A stretch of DNA of 64,000 bases from assembly GCF_001306135.1 (NCBI RefSeq), contig NZ_LGKP01000021.1, positions 124,001 to 188,000 on the forward strand. The letters run 5' to 3'. The stretch's first letter is position 1. Each line of letters starts with the position of its first letter. Source of the stretch: Herpetosiphon geysericola (GTDB lineage: Bacteria; Chloroflexota; Chloroflexia; Chloroflexales; Herpetosiphonaceae). Below the pieces are notes generated by a model. It made no database searches. It saw only the letters and a list, made by a program, of their open reading frames with translations, and was not told the origin of the DNA. Positions 50,442 through 59,580 of the stretch are shown piece after piece. Both the position numbers and the translations under genes were made by a program.

Positions 50442-51893
50442 TTACAAACTTGGGTGTTGTTTGTACCAGCTGTTATTTTGCTCGTAGGCATGGCCGACGC
50501 GCAGCAAAGTTGCTTCATCAAACGGCTTGCCAATTAATTGAAGGCCAGTTGGCAAATTGTCGCTAAAGCCACAGGGCACGACCAAGCCGGGCACGCCTGC
50601 CAAGTTAATTGGCAAAGTACAGACATCTGAGAGGTACATTGCTACTGGATCATCGGTTTTTTCGCCAATTTTAAAGGCGACTGTGGGCGAGGTTGGCGCT
50701 GCCAGCAGATCGACCTTGCTCCAAACTTCTTGGAAGTCGCGACGAATCAGGGTACGCACTTGTTGGGCGCGGCGATAGTAGGCATCGTAATAGCCCGATG
50801 AAAGCGCATAGGTGCCAAGCATAATCCGGCGGCGCACTTCAGCGCCAAATAATTGGCCCCGCGTTGATTCAATTTCATCAAACAGGCCTTTGCCTTCCAA
50901 ACGCACGCCGTAGCGCACGCCATCGAAGCGGGCCAAGTTGGTGCTACATTCTGCTGGTGCGATAATGTAGTACACGGGCAAGGCATATTTGGTGTGGGGC
51001 AATGAAACTTCTACAATCTCAGCGCCCAAATCCTTAATCTGCTCAATCGCCGTGCGTACCGCCTTCTCGACTCCAGGCTCCATCCCTTCGACGAAATATT
51101 CGCTGGGCACGCCAACTTTGAGGCCGCGAATATCGCCGGTCAGACTAGCGCGATAATCGGGCACTGGCAAGTTAGCGCTGGTCGAATCTTTGGGATCATG
51201 GCCAGCGATCGTTTCGAGCAGCAGCGCCACATCTTCAACCGTGCGTGCAAATGGCCCACATTGATCGAGCGATGAGGCAAACGCCACCAAGCCATAGCGC
51301 GAAACCCGCCCGTAGGTCGGCTTCAAGCCAACGATGCCACACAACGCAGCAGGCTGACGAATCGAGCCACCAGTATCGGTGCCGAGCGTGCCGAAGGCTT
51401 GGCCAGCAGCAACCGCCGCCGCCGAACCGCCCGACGAGCCACCAGGCACCCGTTCGGTATCCCATGGGTTGCGCGTGCCACCAAAGGCACTATTTTCGTT
51501 CGACGAACCCATTGCAAACTCATCCATGTTGAGCTTGCCGAGGGTTACCGTGCCAGCCTCGTTGAGCTTGCTGACAACCGTGGCATCGTAGGGCGGAACC
51601 CAGTTTTCCAGCACTTTCGAGCCACAGGTGGTGCGCACATCTTTGGTGACAATCACATCTTTGATGCCTAACGGAATGCCAGTTAGGCTGCTTGCATTGC
51701 CAGCTTTGATTCGCTCATCGGCGGCTTGGGCTTGTTGCAACGCAAGTTCGGGCGTTTGCGTTAAATAGGAATGCAGGGTTGGCTCTACCGCGCTGATGCG
51801 TTCCAACAGAGCCTCGGTCAGTTGCACCGAGGTAATCTCGCCGCGATCTAATTGAGCGCGGGCCTCGGCAATCGTCAATTCATGGAGGGCCAT
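50442..51893 (-). CDS. gatA: Aspartyl/glutamyl-tRNA amidotransferase subunit A
   Basis: A 483-residue amidase-signature enzyme that generates ammonia from glutamine to convert Glu-tRNA(Gln) to Gln-tRNA(Gln). The Ser-cisSer-Lys triad is recognisable: Lys in [10 protein letters not shown], and serines in [16 protein letters not shown] and [33 protein letters not shown] and the [18 protein letters not shown] segment are typical of GatA. The start is ATG 51893 ([12 protein letters not shown]) after GAGG; the frame extends further upstream. gatB and gatC are not in the window. Confidence 0.94.
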   Translation of the reverse strand: MALHELTIAEARAQLDRGEITSVQLTEALLERISAVEPTLHSYLTQTPELALQQAQAADERIKAGNASSLTGIPLGIKDVIVTKDVRTTCGSKVLENWVPPYDATVVSKLNEAGTVTLGKLNMDEFAMGSSNENSAFGGTRNPWDTERVPGGSSGGSAAAVAAGQAFGTLGTDTGGSIRQPAALCGIVGLKPTYGRVSRYGLVAFASSLDQCGPFARTVEDVALLLETIAGHDPKDSTSANLPVPDYRASLTGDIRGLKVGVPSEYFVEGMEPGVEKAVRTAIEQIKDLGAEIVEVSLPHTKYALPVYYIIAPAECSTNLARFDGVRYGVRLEGKGLFDEIESTRGQLFGAEVRRRIMLGTYALSSGYYDAYYRRAQQVRTLIRRDFQEVWSKVDLLAAPTSPTVAFKIGEKTDDPVAMYLSDVCTLPINLAGVPGLVVPCGFSDNLPTGLQLIGKPFDEATLLRVGHAYEQNNSWYKQHPSL

Positions 51894-52059
51894 AATCACA
51901 TCCTCACGCATGGGCTTGTTTAGTTTACCAACGCGCATTGTAGCATAGCGCATCGCTTCACGATCAAAAGCGTTGCTTTAACCTGCCATAGCGTTTAATT
52001 CGACTTGGTTCTTAGCTAACCGGAGCAGCAATCAAGCGTTGATCGAATAGCTGAATTAA

Positions 52060-52590
52060 TTACCAGACCTCGCCCTCACGCCATTCGACGGAGATTGGTG
52101 CAGCCAAATCGAGCGGGCCAGTTTTGGGCAGGCGCAAAATCATCACTTCTTCTTCTGGCGTTGGCGCCAAGCCTTGCTCAGTGCGCATCGCCAACGGGCC
52201 ACGCCACAGTTCCCAGCCAAGCCGCTGATAAAAAGCTGCATCTGAAGGGCTAAGCGCTGCTAGCTCAAAATCATCAATTGCTGTGGCCAAATGGCGCAAC
52301 ACATGGCTGGCATAGCCGCGTTTTTGATAATCGGGATGGGTTGCTACAGCTTCGATATAGGCCGTGCGGCGCGGTGCTTCGTCGCCAATTTGCAACCAGC
52401 GCTCCACCCACATCGCATGGCTCACCAATTCTGCATCAAGCCAAGCCAACACATGCACCGGATTGGCATACTTGAGATAGGGCGCAAAATCTTCGTCATA
52501 GGCCAAGCTACACATTGCTAAAATGGCTTGGCCAACATCAGGCGTAAGATCGGCACTTTTACAAATTTGCAAGCTCAATTCAGCAGCCAT
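52060..52590 (-). CDS. GNAT family N-acetyltransferase
   Basis: A 176-residue GNAT protein. The acetyl-CoA-binding region is YIEAVATHPDYQKRGYASHVLRHL (V/I-x-x-x-x-R-G-x-A type loop), followed by ELAALSPSDAAFYQRLGWELW, a typical GNAT C-terminal strand-helix. The relationship is to aminoglycoside 2'-N-acetyltransferase-like members, but the substrate is unknown. It is monocistronic between gatA and the unknown gene at 52940. Confidence 0.84.
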   Translation of the reverse strand: MAAELSLQICKSADLTPDVGQAILAMCSLAYDEDFAPYLKYANPVHVLAWLDAELVSHAMWVERWLQIGDEAPRRTAYIEAVATHPDYQKRGYASHVLRHLATAIDDFELAALSPSDAAFYQRLGWELWRGPLAMRTEQGLAPTPEEEVMILRLPKTGPLDLAAPISVEWREGEVW

Positions 52591-52689
52591 AGCCTAATTC
52601 CTTTCAAAACACATGCAACTTAACCTTTAAATGCGTTATCAGCCCAACGATTATTATAGCTGTTTATGCAGTCCACAAAGCTTATTTTA

Positions 52690-52754
52690 GGCGGTGCAGG
52701 GGGATGAAAACCCCTTGCGTTTCCCTCCGGCGGAGGGACGGAAGGGTGGCGAAA
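52690..52754 (+). repeat. Two-hairpin dispersed repeat, copy D
   Basis: Hairpin 1 GCAGGGG.../CCCCTTGC with one wobble and a perfect hairpin 2 CCCTCC GGC GGAGGG, ending GGACGGAAGGGTGGCGAA. The hairpin 2 stem differs from copy C by a compensated base pair. Confidence 0.8.
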
Positions 52755-52939
52755 CCCAAGAACCCACCATTAAACCAAAGAATCCATCCAACTGTGCGAA
52801 GTCTAGCATAGGCTGGATGGAGATTCTTGCATCGCAAGCCCGAATTCTGCTGGCGGGCAAGCAGCACCGCCTAAAGCTGAGTTTGTGTAGTATACTAGGC
52901 CACAACGCTATTCTATTCTTCTCTAGCTGGTGTGCTGCT

Positions 52940-53497
52940 ATGACCAATGCTGCGTACACACGCCTAAAGCCGCAGATCATCACCGGTCGCCGGATTCTGC
53001 TGACGGCTTTTGTCACCCCGAATGATGATTATTTCGAGCCGCCCGATGGCTGGATCGATCCGATCGAAGTTGCGCTTTATGGCAATAGTTTTGGCTGCAA
53101 TTTGGCAACGCCCAATGGCAACAAACGCTATATCGATTCATACAACCGCGATGAGGTATTGTGGACGACCAATAGCTTAATGCAAAATTGCCAACTGCGG
53201 CCAGATTGGGGCTACTCGAATAACTCAACCCTTGATCTGAATCGGCTTTCGCGTTTTGTTAGCCGCTTTACCAAGGCGTGCGTTGCGATTTATCGCCATA
53301 ACCACCCGCCAGTCACGGTTGGGATGGCAATTATTCCTGCTCAAGGCTTGCAATTGCTCGACCCCCAGACCAATTCGCCATTTGGGCCGTTGGTTACCCA
53401 AGCGCGGGTCGTGGCCCAAACAGCGCTTGAGGCAGGAGCCGACGAACGTTTACTGCAAACGATTCGCGATGGTTTATTATCTCTTGCAGGCAGCTAA
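52940..53497 (+). CDS. Conserved-looking hypothetical protein
   Basis: A 185-residue cytoplasmic protein that I do not recognise. It has short conserved-looking stretches such as GRRILLTAFVTP, DGWIDPIEVALYG and RDEVLWTTNSLMQ, with mixed alpha/beta composition and three cysteines. The frame opens at 52694, but bases 52690-52754 are a dispersed repeat, so ATG 52940 is preferred. It ends 43 bases before the mutase large subunit and could be cotranscribed with it. Confidence 0.55.
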   Translation: MTNAAYTRLKPQIITGRRILLTAFVTPNDDYFEPPDGWIDPIEVALYGNSFGCNLATPNGNKRYIDSYNRDEVLWTTNSLMQNCQLRPDWGYSNNSTLDLNRLSRFVSRFTKACVAIYRHNHPPVTVGMAIIPAQGLQLLDPQTNSPFGPLVTQARVVAQTALEAGADERLLQTIRDGLLSLAGS

Positions 53498-53540
53498 AAT
53501 GGTAGCTCAGTTAGCGCTCGCAGACACAATGAGGTGATTG

Positions 53541-55106
53541 ATGGGCAATCAAATTACAACTGATGCTGGCATTCCGGTTGAGCCAATTTACCGTGATACC
53601 GACCGCCAGCCGGAGCCTGACGCTGGCCAGTTTCCCTACACCCGAGGCATTTATCCCACCATGTATCGTGGCCGCTTGTGGACGATGCGCCAATATGCTG
53701 GCTTTGCTTCGGCCCACGAAACCAACGAACGCTTTCGCTATTTGCTTGGCCAAGGCCAAATGGGGCTTTCGGTCGCTTTTGATCTGCCAACCCAGCTTGG
53801 CCTTGATTCCGACGATCCACGAGCTGAGGGCGAGGTTGGCAAGGTCGGCGTAGCCATCGATTCAATCGACGATATGGCAACCTTGTTCGCTGGCATTCCG
53901 CTGGATAAGGTCAGCACCTCAATGACGATTAACGCTCCTGCCAGCGTGCTCTTGCTGTTGTATGAGTTGGTTGGGGCGCAACAGGGCGCAGCATCCAAAA
54001 CGCTCACTGGCACGATTCAAAACGATATTCTCAAGGAATATGCCGCCCGTGGGACTTATATCTTTCCGCCACGGCCTTCGATGCGATTGATTACCGATAC
54101 CTTTGCCTATTGCGCCGAACGGATTCCGCGCTGGAATACGATTAGCATTAGCGGCTATCATATTCGCGAGGCTGGGGCAACTGCGGTGCAAGAATTGGCC
54201 TTTACCTTGGCCAATGGCATTGCCTACGTGCAAGCGGCAATTGATGCAGGCTTGCATGTCGATGAATTTGGCCCACGTCTATCGTTCTTCTTCAATGCCC
54301 ACAACAATTTCTTTGAAGAGATTGCCAAATTCCGAGCTGCTCGCCGCATGTGGGCCACGATTATGCGCGATCGTTTTGGGGCAAGCGATGAACGCGCCTT
54401 GACCTTGCGCTTCCACACCCAAACTGGCGGCTCGACCTTGACCTCACAACAGCCGCTCAATAACGTGGTGCGGGTAACCTTGCAAGCCTTGGCGGCAGTG
54501 ATGGGCGGTACCCAATCGCTACACACCAATGGCTTTGATGAGGCGCTTTCGTTGCCCACCACCGAAGCAGCAACCCTTGCTTTGCGCACCCAACAAGTCA
54601 TCGCCTATGAAAGCGGCGTAACCGCCAGCGCCGATCCGTTGGGTGGCTCGTATTTGGTCGAAAGCATGACCGACGAGATTGAGCAACGCGCCTTGGCCTT
54701 AATTCGCCATATTGACGATCTGGGCGGTGCAGTGCGTGCTGTCGAGGATGGGTTTATCCAAGCCCAAATTATGGATACTGCCTACGAATATCAAAATCGG
54801 GTCGAAAGTGGCGAGCAATTGGTCATCGGGGTCAATAAATTTGTTACCGATGATGCGCCCGTGCCAATCTTCAAGCCCAACGAAGCAGTAGCCGCCGAAC
54901 AATGCGCCAAATTGGCCAAACTGCGTGCCGAGCGCGATCAAGCGGCGGTTGATGCAGCCTTGGCCGATTTGCAACGCGCCGCCGAAGGCACAGCCAACGT
55001 GCTCGAACCAATGCGCGAAGCGCTCAGTCATCGGGCAACCGTTGGCGAAGTATGTGGAGTTTTACGCAAGATTTGGGGAGAATATCGGCCTGATGTCGCG
55101 ATCTAA
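53541..55106 (+). CDS. Methylmalonyl-CoA mutase, large (TIM-barrel) subunit
   Basis: A 521-residue catalytic subunit that with the separate B12 domain interconverts methylmalonyl-CoA and succinyl-CoA. Conserved segments are [66 protein letters not shown], and [18 protein letters not shown] plus [15 protein letters not shown] for substrate binding. No B12-binding motif (DxHxxG) is present, as expected for the split form. GAGGTGATTG precedes ATG 53541 (a TTG lies just upstream). Isobutyryl- or ethylmalonyl-CoA mutases are related; methylmalonyl is favoured because meaB and the small subunit are nearby. Confidence 0.9.
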   Translation: MGNQITTDAGIPVEPIYRDTDRQPEPDAGQFPYTRGIYPTMYRGRLWTMRQYAGFASAHETNERFRYLLGQGQMGLSVAFDLPTQLGLDSDDPRAEGEVGKVGVAIDSIDDMATLFAGIPLDKVSTSMTINAPASVLLLLYELVGAQQGAASKTLTGTIQNDILKEYAARGTYIFPPRPSMRLITDTFAYCAERIPRWNTISISGYHIREAGATAVQELAFTLANGIAYVQAAIDAGLHVDEFGPRLSFFFNAHNNFFEEIAKFRAARRMWATIMRDRFGASDERALTLRFHTQTGGSTLTSQQPLNNVVRVTLQALAAVMGGTQSLHTNGFDEALSLPTTEAATLALRTQQVIAYESGVTASADPLGGSYLVESMTDEIEQRALALIRHIDDLGGAVRAVEDGFIQAQIMDTAYEYQNRVESGEQLVIGVNKFVTDDAPVPIFKPNEAVAAEQCAKLAKLRAERDQAAVDAALADLQRAAEGTANVLEPMREALSHRATVGEVCGVLRKIWGEYRPDVAI

Positions 55107-55266
55107 GGGTCTTGTTTTAGCTAGCGTCGTGGTGATCGTTCTGATCATCACAGCGCTAGCACCCAATCTATTTGAGCAAATCGATGGCCGCATTGGCAGC
55201 TATATTATGGTTGGGGTGGCACTGGCTGCGGTTGCTGCTTGGTGGTGGCGACGCAAACAAGCTTAG
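55093..55266 (+). CDS. Small membrane protein overlapping the mutase and recQ ends
   Basis: A 57-residue protein with two hydrophobic helices (about 5-21 and 33-50) and a basic tail (WWWRRKQA). It starts 14 bases before the mutase stop in another frame, with GGGAG about 13 bases upstream, and its stop overlaps the convergent recQ stop by four bases. No family is recognised. Whether it is translated is uncertain, but the composition is that of a membrane protein. Confidence 0.5.
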   Translation: MSRSKGLVLASVVVIVLIITALAPNLFEQIDGRIGSYIMVGVALAAVAAWWWRRKQA

Positions 55267-57857
55267 TTGTCAGCTTTGCCAGTGGTAATCAAACTCAGCA
55301 AATCTGCGCCCCATTGAGCTAATTTTTGGCTGCCAATGCCTTTGATTGTGCTTAATTCGTGGCTGCTGGTTGGCTGATAGGCTGCCAAATCAAACAACAC
55401 ACTATCGGGAATAATCATATAGTGCGGCAGATTGAGCTTGCGGGCTTGCTCGGAGCGCCAGCTTTTGAGCGCCAGCAACAATTCGCCATCGGCCTGCAAT
55501 TGTTCGGTTTGCGCCGAATCGCGCTTGCCCTGAATATTCAAGGCTGGCAAGCTTTGCGGGTTGTTCAAGGCCTCGCGGCCAGCACTATTCAATGCCAACA
55601 ACGGATACAAGCCTTGCTGCTGGCGATCCAGCAAATGGGCTTCGACCAAAGCCTCAATCACCGTTTCAATTTGCTCCATCGTTACGTGCGCCAACACCCC
55701 ATGGTCGGGCGAGCGTTTGGCATCGCTCGCACCTTTGAGCAAACGCGCCAAGCCAGTACGCCCCAAAGGATATGGCAAACGAGTCAGGGTTGCTAGCACT
55801 TGCAAGGCAATATCACGCTGTTGATTGCCAGTGCGTTTGGGAGCCGCCGTCACGACCACCAAAGTTGCGCCTTGATAGGCCAAACTGCCTGCATCGACCA
55901 ATACATCAATTTCAGCCCGAATTGAATCGAATGAGCGCTCGGAAAGTGCGCCAAACAACGGATGCGAACCATAGCCCCGTGAGCCAGCCAAAATATGAGC
56001 CAAATCGCGGCTGCTGAGTTGTTGGGGATGTTCGCGCACCGCCTCGACGATAATTCGTTGATGGTCGCTGATTGCGCCGCCATTGCCCCAATTGGCGCTA
56101 ACCAAGGGCATGGTTTGCGGCTGCAAGCTGCTTGGTGGGCGGCTAATACTGATGCGACCCGATTGGCAAATATCGCAGGCATTGCCACAAGCAGGCAAGC
56201 GTTGGCCAAACTGGGCCGCCAAAATTCGATGCCGACAATGGCTTGCTTCAACATATTGGGTCAACGAATCGAGTTGGCGCTCTTGAGTACTGCGCCATTG
56301 CTTCAACACCTGATACATCCGTTCGCGGGTATCTTTGGGCGATGGCAGCACTTCGAGCAACACCTCGCGGGCCACACCTTCGTAGCCAAGCAAGCCTTGT
56401 TCTTGCCATTCGAGCAGTTTTGGCTCAAGTTCACTAGGGGCGATGCGCAGAGCGGCGGCCAAATCGTGGCTATCAACATCTTGCCACCAGCGGCCTAAGC
56501 TAAACCACTCGCAAAGTTGGTTGATTTCGGGCGTTGCAGGTGCTTCGCCACGGCGCAATTTACAAACCCGTGGCAAATCGAAATGGCGGCGCAATAGCCC
56601 AACATGCTCCAAAATGCCGAGGCCAACCCGCAAACGGGTTTCATCGAAGCCAGAAAGCTCCATCAAATGGGCCTGATTGATGGTGCCTTGGCCTTTGCCA
56701 ATTTGGCCCAAAACCGCTTTATAGAGTTCGCGTAATTCTTCAACTCCAAAATGGCTACTTTCGAGCCATTCTTTGAGCTGGCGTTTATCGAAAAAGTTGT
56801 AGAGCATAATGCAACGCGAAATTTGGCCATCGCGGCCAGCCCGCCCCGCCTCTTGGGCATAATCTTCGAGCGATTTGGGCAAATTGGCGTGAATCACCGC
56901 CCGCACATCGCGCTTATCCACACCCATGCCAAAAGCAATTGTCGCCACAATCACCCGAGTTTCGCCGCGCATAAAGCGATCTTGGATGGCATCGCGGTCG
57001 GGGCAGCCAGCATGATAGGCTTCGGCCACAACCCCAGCTTGGCGCAAGCGATCGGCTATTTCTTCGCAGCTATTGCGCGAGCGCGAATAAACGATAATTG
57101 CGCCATTAATTTGATGGCATAAGGTCAGGATGGCCGCTTGTTTTTTCTCTTTGTTGGAGGCTTTGAGCAACTCGAAGTGCAAGTTGGGCCGAAACACATT
57201 GGTGCGCACCGTTTCTAAATCGCCAAGTTGCTCGCAGATGGCTTTTTCGGTGGCTGGACTGGCGGTTGCCGTCAAACCCAAAACCAGCGGGTTGCCAAGC
57301 ACCCGCAGCGCTTCGCGAATAAATAAATAATCGGGGCGAAACGAAAAGCCCCACAACGACACACAATGCGCTTCATCGACCACAAATAGCGAGATGCCAA
57401 CTTGCTGCAAAGCATAGAGAAATTGACGTTGGCGCAAACGCTCGGGCGCAACATAAACCAATTTATAACGCCCTTCGCTCAAACCACGCAAACGGCTGCG
57501 CACCTCATCAAACGGAATTGCGCTGTTGATAAAAGTCGCTTGTTCGCGCACCGCCTCGGGCAAGCCATCAAGCTGATCTTTCATCAAGGCAATCAAGGGC
57601 GAGATGACGATCGTGGCGTGAGGCAACAACAACGCTGGTAATTGATAGCAGAGCGATTTGCCTGCGCCAGTTGGCATCAAGGCAAGGGTTGATCGGCCTG
57701 CCATCACCCGTTCGATGACTTGTTGCTGACCGCTGCGAAAGCCAGGCAAGCCAAAATGCTCGCGGAGGGATTCGGTCAACTCATTGGCTAAGGCCGTAGG
57801 CTGGGCTTCAGCTTCATCGAAGGTAAAAAGCGGGGTTTCAGGATCAACCAACGTCAT
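55263..57857 (-). CDS. recQ: ATP-dependent DNA helicase RecQ
   Basis: An 864-residue RecQ. The helicase core has FRSGQQQVIERVMAG, LMPTGAGKSLCYQLPAL (Walker A), FVVDEAHCVSLWGFSFRPDY (DEAH plus aromatic loop), SATASP-type VLGLTATAS, IVATIAFGMGVDKRDVR and YAQEAGRAGRDGQ. A zinc-binding segment with CRHRIL ... CGNACDIC follows, then two winged-helix-like regions and an HRDC-like C-terminus (KSWRSEQARKLNLPHYMI). It is about 250 residues longer than E. coli RecQ. GAGG precedes ATG 57857 (MTLVDPET); an ATG at 57893 is less likely. Confidence 0.92.
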   Translation of the reverse strand: MTLVDPETPLFTFDEAEAQPTALANELTESLREHFGLPGFRSGQQQVIERVMAGRSTLALMPTGAGKSLCYQLPALLLPHATIVISPLIALMKDQLDGLPEAVREQATFINSAIPFDEVRSRLRGLSEGRYKLVYVAPERLRQRQFLYALQQVGISLFVVDEAHCVSLWGFSFRPDYLFIREALRVLGNPLVLGLTATASPATEKAICEQLGDLETVRTNVFRPNLHFELLKASNKEKKQAAILTLCHQINGAIIVYSRSRNSCEEIADRLRQAGVVAEAYHAGCPDRDAIQDRFMRGETRVIVATIAFGMGVDKRDVRAVIHANLPKSLEDYAQEAGRAGRDGQISRCIMLYNFFDKRQLKEWLESSHFGVEELRELYKAVLGQIGKGQGTINQAHLMELSGFDETRLRVGLGILEHVGLLRRHFDLPRVCKLRRGEAPATPEINQLCEWFSLGRWWQDVDSHDLAAALRIAPSELEPKLLEWQEQGLLGYEGVAREVLLEVLPSPKDTRERMYQVLKQWRSTQERQLDSLTQYVEASHCRHRILAAQFGQRLPACGNACDICQSGRISISRPPSSLQPQTMPLVSANWGNGGAISDHQRIIVEAVREHPQQLSSRDLAHILAGSRGYGSHPLFGALSERSFDSIRAEIDVLVDAGSLAYQGATLVVVTAAPKRTGNQQRDIALQVLATLTRLPYPLGRTGLARLLKGASDAKRSPDHGVLAHVTMEQIETVIEALVEAHLLDRQQQGLYPLLALNSAGREALNNPQSLPALNIQGKRDSAQTEQLQADGELLLALKSWRSEQARKLNLPHYMIIPDSVLFDLAAYQPTSSHELSTIKGIGSQKLAQWGADLLSLITTGKADN

Positions 57858-57923
57858 AAGAGCCTCAAAAGTAGCAAATCTGTTTGTAAGCATATCACAT
57901 GATTGAATCGTGGATGGCAGATA

Positions 57924-58000
57924 ATAACGAGGGATCAGGGATCAGTTTTCAGGGATTAGGGTTGATGAAACCGCGAAGTGCGCAAAGATCGCGAAGCAGA
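57924..58000. repeat. Intergenic repeat mosaic
   Basis: 'aacgagggatcagggatcag' and 'cagggattaggg' runs followed by an 'aaccgcgaagtgcgcaaaga' 9-base-period block (about 57969-57995). Confidence 0.55.
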
Positions 58001-58044
58001 TTCAAACATTGATTCCCAAATACCAAAGCAATGCCAACTTTTGC

Positions 58045-58551
58045 TTAGATATTGAACACTTGCAGATAAATCGTCAGCAGCTGATCGCTCGGCTGTAGTT
58101 GCACAACTAAAATTTGATAGCTTTTGCCATTGATAAATTGATAGCCATAGCGATATTGTTCAGGTTGCAGATTTAAGCTATCAAGCTGCCACCATGGCTT
58201 TGCCTCTGGATATGGAGCTGGCAAACTAGCAAAAAGATCAGGCGTATGTTGCAGCGCCTCGGTAATCGGCACAGTTGTCAGCCATGCATCCAAGGCCGAA
58301 GCGGGCAAATCGAAGCGCGCAATCACCATTGTATCTAAGGCTACTTCGCCTTGGGTGTGGACATTCGTTGCCTCAGCAGGAATCGCAAAGCCCATAAATT
58401 GCTCAATCTCCGCGCGACTTAACGGGCTACTGAGATCACGCAAGGCTGCTTCAACCGTGGCATCGTGCGCTGGTTGCGAACGGGCCTGGCAGCCAAGCAA
58501 GGCCAAGCTAAGCAGTAAAAGTATAATTAATCGATAGCTTATTGGGAACAT
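58045..58551 (-). CDS. Hypothetical lipoprotein
   Basis: A 168-residue protein whose signal peptide (MFPISYRLIILLLLSLALLG) is followed by a lipobox cysteine at residue 21. The mature part is mixed alpha/beta with no motif I recognise; LDAWLTTVPITEALQ and PWWQLDSLNLQPEQYRY are notable stretches. The frame extends to 58596, but GAGAGATTTCT before ATG 58551 and the signal peptide set the start. It is presumably anchored on the outer face of the membrane. Confidence 0.6.
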   Translation of the reverse strand: MFPISYRLIILLLLSLALLGCQARSQPAHDATVEAALRDLSSPLSRAEIEQFMGFAIPAEATNVHTQGEVALDTMVIARFDLPASALDAWLTTVPITEALQHTPDLFASLPAPYPEAKPWWQLDSLNLQPEQYRYGYQFINGKSYQILVVQLQPSDQLLTIYLQVFNI

Positions 58552-58672
58552 AGAAATCTCTCTACTGTCGAAGATTAAAGCATGCGAATATCTCAAGAGC
58601 TACTATAGCAAGCGCGCACAAACAATGTCAAGGGTAATTTAATGCTAGGTTAATCTAGTACTTTTATCAATA

Positions 58673-58704
58673 GAAAAGCCTGCTCCAAAGCTTTAGAGCA
58701 GGCT
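58673..58704 (-). terminator. Rho-independent terminator (minus strand)
   Basis: AGCCTGCTC (58677-58685) and GAGCAGGCT (58696-58704) form a 9-bp stem; on the minus strand it runs into TTTT. It terminates the MBL-fold hydrolase gene. Confidence 0.75.
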
Positions 58705-58729
58705 ACGATATATATCAAATTCAACGAAA

Positions 58730-59410
58730 TTAGACGGCAACACCAGTTGGGTTGAGAATCACAACTTTGGTTTCTTCGTCTTCGCGGGGCAGGGTTGATG
58801 GCGTGAAGGTGACTTTATCAAGGGTTTCGTATTCCTTCAACCCCATCTGATGCACAAACACGCTCAATGGCTCCAAATCGAGCGCTTCGAGGCGTTGTTG
58901 TTGGTTGTCGTTGTACAACGGCACAACCACTTTGGGGGCAATTTCGCCAATAATCTCGACCATGCCATCGGGCTTGATCACGTGGTTGCCGTTGCCAACT
59001 GGCACGAACAACACATCAACAGCGCCAATTTCATCGAGCTGGCTGGCGGTCAGGCCATGGCCCAAATCGCCCAAATGGCAAAATGCAACATCATCAATAT
59101 ACATCACAAAAATGGTGTTATGGCCATGCTTTTTGCCCTCGCTATCGGTATGCGCCGTGCGAACGCCACGAATCAAAATATCGCTCACTTCGTATTCGCC
59201 AGGCCCATCGGCCACAAACAGCGTATCGCGCAAGGGCTTAACGGCCTCGACATTATTGTGATCAGCTTTGTGATGGCTGATCGTCACAATTTGTGCAGTT
59301 GGCTTACCAATATCAAAGCCAACCGATTGATCGCAGGGATCAAGCACCACAATGCCTTCACGACCGCGAATCCGCACGCTGGCATGCCCTAAATACAGTA
59401 TTTCTGCCAT
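58730..59410 (-). CDS. Metallo-beta-lactamase fold hydrolase (UlaG-like)
   Basis: A 226-residue MBL-fold protein related to UlaG and UPF0173. LGHASVRIRG at the N-terminus, a SHHKADHNN metal-binding segment (HxHxDH-like, here with Lys-Ala), HLGDLGHGLT and VVVPLYNDN are the recognisable blocks. It probably hydrolyses a lactone, ester or phosphodiester; substrate unknown. The first histidine of the canonical HxHxDH is displaced, so metal binding should be checked. The start is ATG 59410 after AGGAAGGAAATC; the frame continues to 59479. Confidence 0.82.
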   Translation of the reverse strand: MAEILYLGHASVRIRGREGIVVLDPCDQSVGFDIGKPTAQIVTISHHKADHNNVEAVKPLRDTLFVADGPGEYEVSDILIRGVRTAHTDSEGKKHGHNTIFVMYIDDVAFCHLGDLGHGLTASQLDEIGAVDVLFVPVGNGNHVIKPDGMVEIIGEIAPKVVVPLYNDNQQQRLEALDLEPLSVFVHQMGLKEYETLDKVTFTPSTLPREDEETKVVILNPTGVAV

Positions 59411-59522
59411 GATTTCCTTCCTAGATAGCCCGTTCGTTACTGACGCTTCACAAGTGCCAATTGCGCTGAGCGCTAGCACATATTTTCGTTAATAATTATA
59501 CCACGCTGCTTGGCGCAGAGCA

Positions 59523-59561
59523 CAAAAATGCGTTGCTAGCGCCTAAAACGCTAACAACGCA
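59523..59561 (-). terminator. Rho-independent terminator (minus strand)
   Basis: TGCGTTGCTAGCG (59529-59541) pairs with CGCTAACAACGCA (59549-59561) with one mismatch; on the minus strand the stem is followed by T5. It ends the phosphorylase operon. Confidence 0.75.
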
Positions 59562-59580
59562 GAATCGGCCTACCTTCGAT

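Noticed and set aside
53495-53525. tRNA-like 'ggtagctcagttagcgc' segment
   Set aside because: Only the D-arm-like string is present; the remaining cloverleaf cannot be formed before the mutase start.
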